A DNA stretch of 64,000 bases, taken from NCBI RefSeq assembly GCF_037975245.1, contig NC_092561.1, positions 21,526,826 through 21,590,825 on the forward strand. The letters run 5' to 3'. The notes below the pieces were generated by a model. That model saw only the letters and a program-made list of their open reading frames with translations. It was not told the DNA's origin and did no database searches. The position numbers and the translations under genes are program-made. Positions 59,661 to 64,000 of the stretch are shown here, one piece after another. Position 1 is the first letter of the stretch; each line of letters opens with the position of its first letter. Source of the stretch: Apostichopus japonicus. Lineage: Eukaryota > Echinodermata > Holothuroidea > Aspidochirotida > Stichopodidae.

Positions 59661-61918
59661 GAAAGGGCTGGACGTGGTTGTTTCGTCAAGTTGATTTCTT
59701 GAAGAATGAGAGGAAAACTACGAAACACTTCCCTTTTAAAGATTTCAACTGATATAGATTTGGAGTAGAGTCTTATTTTTTTTACATGCAACGTCATTAG
59801 CATGTAGCTAGATGAATGGTTCATGGTAGTTCCGTTCATAGAATTATTAGCACGACTTTTTCTTATTATTAAATGTACTAATTAAACCATGATCATTGTT
59901 GTCATACGGATGCCTTTAAGAATCTTTCACCCGCCTCTGTGATCGCTCATTCATTACACACCTACGATTATTGAGCTGTGGGTTATAACTATAAATTGTA
60001 TCAAGAACCCCCGACGTCACCAACGTGTAGCTAGGTGATTGGTTTTTGGTAATTAACTTATATTTCAATATGAGAATTAGCAAATTTATATATCGTGCAA
60101 GATTGTATATTGATGCAATGTATCTGTATATTTATCGGTAGTGTTGTATAGAAACAGAAACCACTCATATATTAACAAAGGGAATCTCAATCCTGCTTCC
60201 GTGGCATTACAGCTCTTGTTGTAGAATAACATAAATTATTAATATTTGAACAAAGGACATTCAGGCAATAACAAAACATTGCTTTCGTTTCAACTTATAA
60301 CACATATATTTCTTTAATGAGCTTGTAATACAGTTGGAATAGAACGAAAAATATGTGAAAAAATCAAAGCAGAGGAACTAAGGATGAATTGAGACCACTA
60401 AAGTAATACAGCAAAACGGATTACCGTAATAAAACAATGTATGGTTCACCATTGACTCCTATATAATTAAGTATGACAGTAAAGAGTTACGTCTTAAATC
60501 AGTTTCATCATTTTATTGATGCCACATTAGTTCTGTTAGTTGTAACAAAGTTGACAGTATTTTGCATAACTTTCTCAAGGGTATTGCAGAATACTATGTT
60601 TTTTCGCTACAATGATGTAACCCTTTACTGCAAGTAGCAAATTAGTAGTACCTATATATTCACAGATTTATGAACTATTCATGATATCCATGCATGGTTC
60701 CAATGATTTGACCTTCTAATCTTGCTCAGTGAAACACGCAGAAGATTAAAAAGACTCAAATATATAATACAGAACAAACTAGACTGAGGAATTAAAGGGA
60801 GTAAAGACTCGCGCACAAAGAAACGTCTGATGCCGGTAATCTGACCTAGTTTCGAATGAGGTGTAACAGAAGTGTTAGACACCTCCATCGATCCCAGAAA
60901 ATAGACACACGGCTTGCTACCGTCGGTAATTAGACACTAGTGTACAGTCAATACATGCAGCTACTGCAAATACCCACAACACAGTGTACATAGCAGCGAT
61001 GGACATCTCAGGTCCATATAAGAGATAACAAGGTATCACGTTTCATTTATCTGCATTTTGTAGCGAAAAGAAAAACACTTCACTTGCAAACAACATAAAG
61101 TTAACTTTTTTTCAGAGGCGGCTTGGGGCGAGTCTTCAATGCCTTTTTTAGTATTACGAATATTATGTTCAGGATCATGCTCATTAATTTTTGTAGAAAT
61201 GTCGGACTTCATTTTCAAGCTATGATGAACAATAACTCATGAAAATATCAGAGGTGATCGTTTTGCCTTAGCTGTGCAAAAGCTGGTTAGCGCCAATCAG
61301 CCTTCTCCATTCGTGCCAGACTGTCAGCCAGTTTATCTAGCTTTGTGGTGCAGCCACTGTGATGCCTCTTCTCCCTTCTATAAGCTGGTGTTTATCCCAA
61401 GCAGGAGTCTACAAGAGAAAATTGCAAGTGCAATGGAAAAACTACATTTTCATGCTACATCTGCAGATGACAGTGTATAATGAACATGTTGTTCATACAC
61501 TGTCATTGCTTCATTTTAAATAAGTTTTGACCTTGTATAATCATTATAAGAAATGGAAATACTGAGGAGTAATTTTGTACAAAACCAAGACTACATTGCA
61601 TGTACTGAATTTGGTGCAGAATATTAACTGTTTGAAATTGAATGGTGGACTGGATGACAATTTCTGTAGTTTTCAATTGAAGGCTCACAAGCTCAATATA
61701 TGGTTTATCAGGGCAGCAACAAGGAATAAGTGTTTGCTTTCATCAACTAAGGTCCTATCAATGTTTTTTGAGTGCGAGTGCGAGACTGACAGAGACAGGA
61801 ATGCCAGCTGACAGTATGCGTATAATGTGATAATGTCAAGTGTATTTACTGCTTTGGCTTATGCATGAAAGGTAAAACAACTTCTTGCTCACCCATGATG
61901 GGCAATTTACTGTAAAGC

Positions 61919-62108
61919 CAGGGACCGTATAGAGGGGGTGCTTGAGCCCCCCCTCCCCCACTTTTTTGCTATGGTAATTTTGGGTTCCTTGTCACCAATA
62001 AGTGGGCCGTTATTTTTCTTAAACAATTGATAGAAGTATGTTGTGAAACCACCGGGCCAATCCATGATTAGTCCCCGCCCCTCCCCCACTTTTTCTTCAC
62101 GGTCCCTG
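61919..62108. mobile_element. 190-bp MITE with 10-bp terminal inverted repeats
   Basis: It starts CAGGGACCGT and ends ACGGTCCCTG, with AAAGC on both sides (61914-61918 and 62109-62113) as a possible 5-bp target duplication. It is rich in C and G runs near its ends and has no coding capacity. The tips resemble the 920-bp hAT element, so a related family is possible, although 5 bp is short for hAT. Confidence 0.75.
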
Positions 62109-62225
62109 AAAGCATGGTAAATACTATTTATCTGTTTATTTTAAACTCTGTATGCGTACCAAAAGCAGTATCTGTTTAGAATACAGCCTGTACAGAATAC
62201 AACTGATAACAGCTAGCAAACACTT

Positions 62226-62430
62226 AAAGGTAGTCTGTATAGGCCCCAAATCATAGCACGCGATAGTTGCTAGAAGTTTTCAAAAAGTACTTTCCCGTAG
62301 GTCTTTACTCTCCAAATTTTTCTCAGACATTGAAAAGGAACACACAACATGATTGAATGTGCCAAAGGAGGTAAATGTGAGGTAAAAATATTTAGGGCCA
62401 ATACAGCCTAATATTAAGTGGCAAAAACAT
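62226..62430 (+). repeat. Dispersed repeat, second copy
   Basis: Partner of 29,550-29,800 with about 20% mismatch by eye. It lies outside the segmental duplication. Confidence 0.75.
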
Positions 62431-64000
62431 CACTGATTGACATGAAGGTACCATTTTACCTTTATTCTGGATATAATTTCAAGAGCATAATCCATTGAGC
62501 TTCAGCTTCATGCAAAATATGAAAGATGTCATACTCAAAATCATTACTTTCTAAGGAAGTATTTGGGTCCTGATTATTTGGTGGGGGTAAGCTTGTTCAT
62601 ACAAAGATTGTCAAACAATCTACCAAATTATGTATAAAATTATCACATGAGCCATACTTTATCAATATATGAAACAATGATGTATTTAGACTAATGTGAC
62701 TCTTTTTATCCGTACTTGAGTATCAAATGCCCCTAAACATTCCATAAACAGTAACTGGCATAAATCCATTTTCCAGCTTATGATAGACTGTAAGACTAGT
62801 ATATTTTATATAGATCAACCAAAATGATCAATATGCATATATATATATATGCATATGATCATACAGCAATATAATAACCTTCTCGGGATACTGGATATTA
62901 AAAATGAAATGTGCCATGAAGAAGAGACGTAGCCCGGACGAGAATGACTTAGGAAACAATGCTGACTGTCCATCGATCGTTAGGGACAGTTTACTTGTGG
63001 TTTTGTTCAAAGTACTCATTTGACGCAACGGAAATTGACCCCGTTGAAAAGTTTAGTGTAATGACGTAATAAGTGGGGTTCTGAGGGTTTATGACCTCAC
63101 ACTGCGTCCTTTTTTCGTTCATTACACAGAAACAAGGAGACGGTCACGTGGTTCCAGGAATATCAGGGCCGCCAATTAAGCGACCTTCGTTAAATATTTC
63201 AGAACATATTCCATTCCATTTCATCTTAAGCTCTAAAATTCTGCTCTTTTCCAAGAGGGGGGGGGGGGGGAGCACAAGACCCTCAGCACCAGCAATGTTG
63301 GAATAAGATGAAGGCTAATCCTCCGTGGGGCAATTATTCTGTTAGCATTCTCCAGCTACTATAGTTAACCAGCTATTTACATCCTCTTTCTTGCATAACT
63401 AAAGTACTCACACAACAAAGATACATGCACACACACAAAAATAAAATAGGCATGTTTAATAACATTGAAAAAAAAAACTGTAGGAAATCACGTGTCTGAT
63501 TTAATGTTTGAAGGTCAAGTTTGAATATTGAATATGACACAATGTTCTGTCATCTAGTCTTATAATATCTCGAAACAAGATGGAGGGTCAGAACATAATA
63601 AGGAAGTTAACTGATACCGGTTTGCAAGCTATCGGAAACAAAGGCAAGATTATTAACAAGCAAATGATTGTTCCATTATCTTTTACTCATCCCCCGGTTT
63701 ATCAGGAGCGACAACCTGGAAGCCCAAATAAGGGGCCTCCAAAGTTTCTATTGCGATACAATCTTTATAAAGTGGTTATACTGAGAAGGAAAATGAGTCC
63801 ACAGAAAAATTTCAAACGATTTAAATGTTTCTGTATCAATGGTGGCATATTTAGGTAAAATTAAATCCAGCCCTGCCCTCCATGATCACTTATTACATAC
63901 AATTACGTATTAACATTGTATTGGTCTTGTAACCGGAAAAAACTTTCTTGACCTAAATAATACAAGATTATTGATTACAAATTTTTAGATCTTGAAAGCC
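62431..64000. other. Right end of window, no gene recognised
   Basis: AT-rich, with a G run at 63,258-63,271. The 92-codon frame at 63580-63858 has no family features that I know and no visible splice context, so it is not called as a gene. Confidence 0.45.

Larger units (their letters stand above)
36305..61460 (+). repeat. Segmental duplication, copy B
   Basis: Partner of 1,910-31,790. Private to B are extra 165-176-bp units at 39,380-40,020, a LINE fragment at about 47,300-47,970, an unmatched block at about 48,230-51,400, an insert at about 55,948-56,630 and the 920-bp hAT element with its partial duplication (58,164-59,656). The left breakpoint is between two coiled-coil exons of CIP2A. 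Confidence 0.9.

Overview
The window is eukaryotic nuclear DNA: AT-rich, intron-rich and full of decayed transposons, microsatellites and minisatellites, with one 100-N assembly gap at 276-375. Single reading frames mislead here. The real genes are found only by joining short exons by splice site and phase. The caspases, the CIP2A-like gene, the tRNA-headed SINEs, the LINE 3' ends and the hAT elements suggest an invertebrate deuterostome such as an echinoderm. The organism is an inference, not something the sequence proves.

The window is built from two tandem copies of one segment. Copy A spans about 1,910-31,790 and copy B about 36,305-61,460, in the same orientation and offset by about 34.4-38.6 kb. 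On the minus strand each copy carries, 5' to 3', a complete five-coding-exon caspase gene and then the 3' exons of a gene that I recognise as CIP2A (KIAA1524; PP2A-inhibiting armadillo plus coiled-coil protein). Caspase A (10,776-17,675) encodes 299 residues and caspase B (45,913-55,441) encodes 302. In both, every splice phase closes and the catalytic His, the catalytic Cys and the S1-pocket Arg residues are present. Copy A also holds a third, broken caspase fragment at 23,603-25,000. CIP2A copy A is broken by a 10-bp deletion that removes a splice donor and by a 1-bp frameshift. CIP2A copy B is open for 338 codons from 41,092 down to a stop at 35,616. Beyond that stop, 16 tandem 106-bp units made from its own terminal exon run to about 34,050.

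Differences between the copies date later events, because one copy gives the empty site for the other. A 4,991-bp hAT-type element (26,688-31,678, 8-bp target duplication) is only in A. A 920-bp hAT-type element (58,164-59,083, 8-bp target duplication) is only in B, where its right end and the adjacent splice donor were then tandemly duplicated. A LINE fragment (about 47,300-47,970) is only in B. A tRNA-headed sequence with a (TAGA)n tail (14,721-15,335) is only in A.

The most interesting signals are: (1) the caspase exons look more diverged between A and B than the introns beside them, which suggests diversifying selection; (2) the CIP2A terminal exon, stop codon included, has become a minisatellite; (3) the same caspase intron carries a 51-bp minisatellite in all three loci, with a 204-bp higher-order repeat only in B. 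The sequence from about 31,800 to 33,860 and from 62,430 to 64,000 shows nothing I can name.
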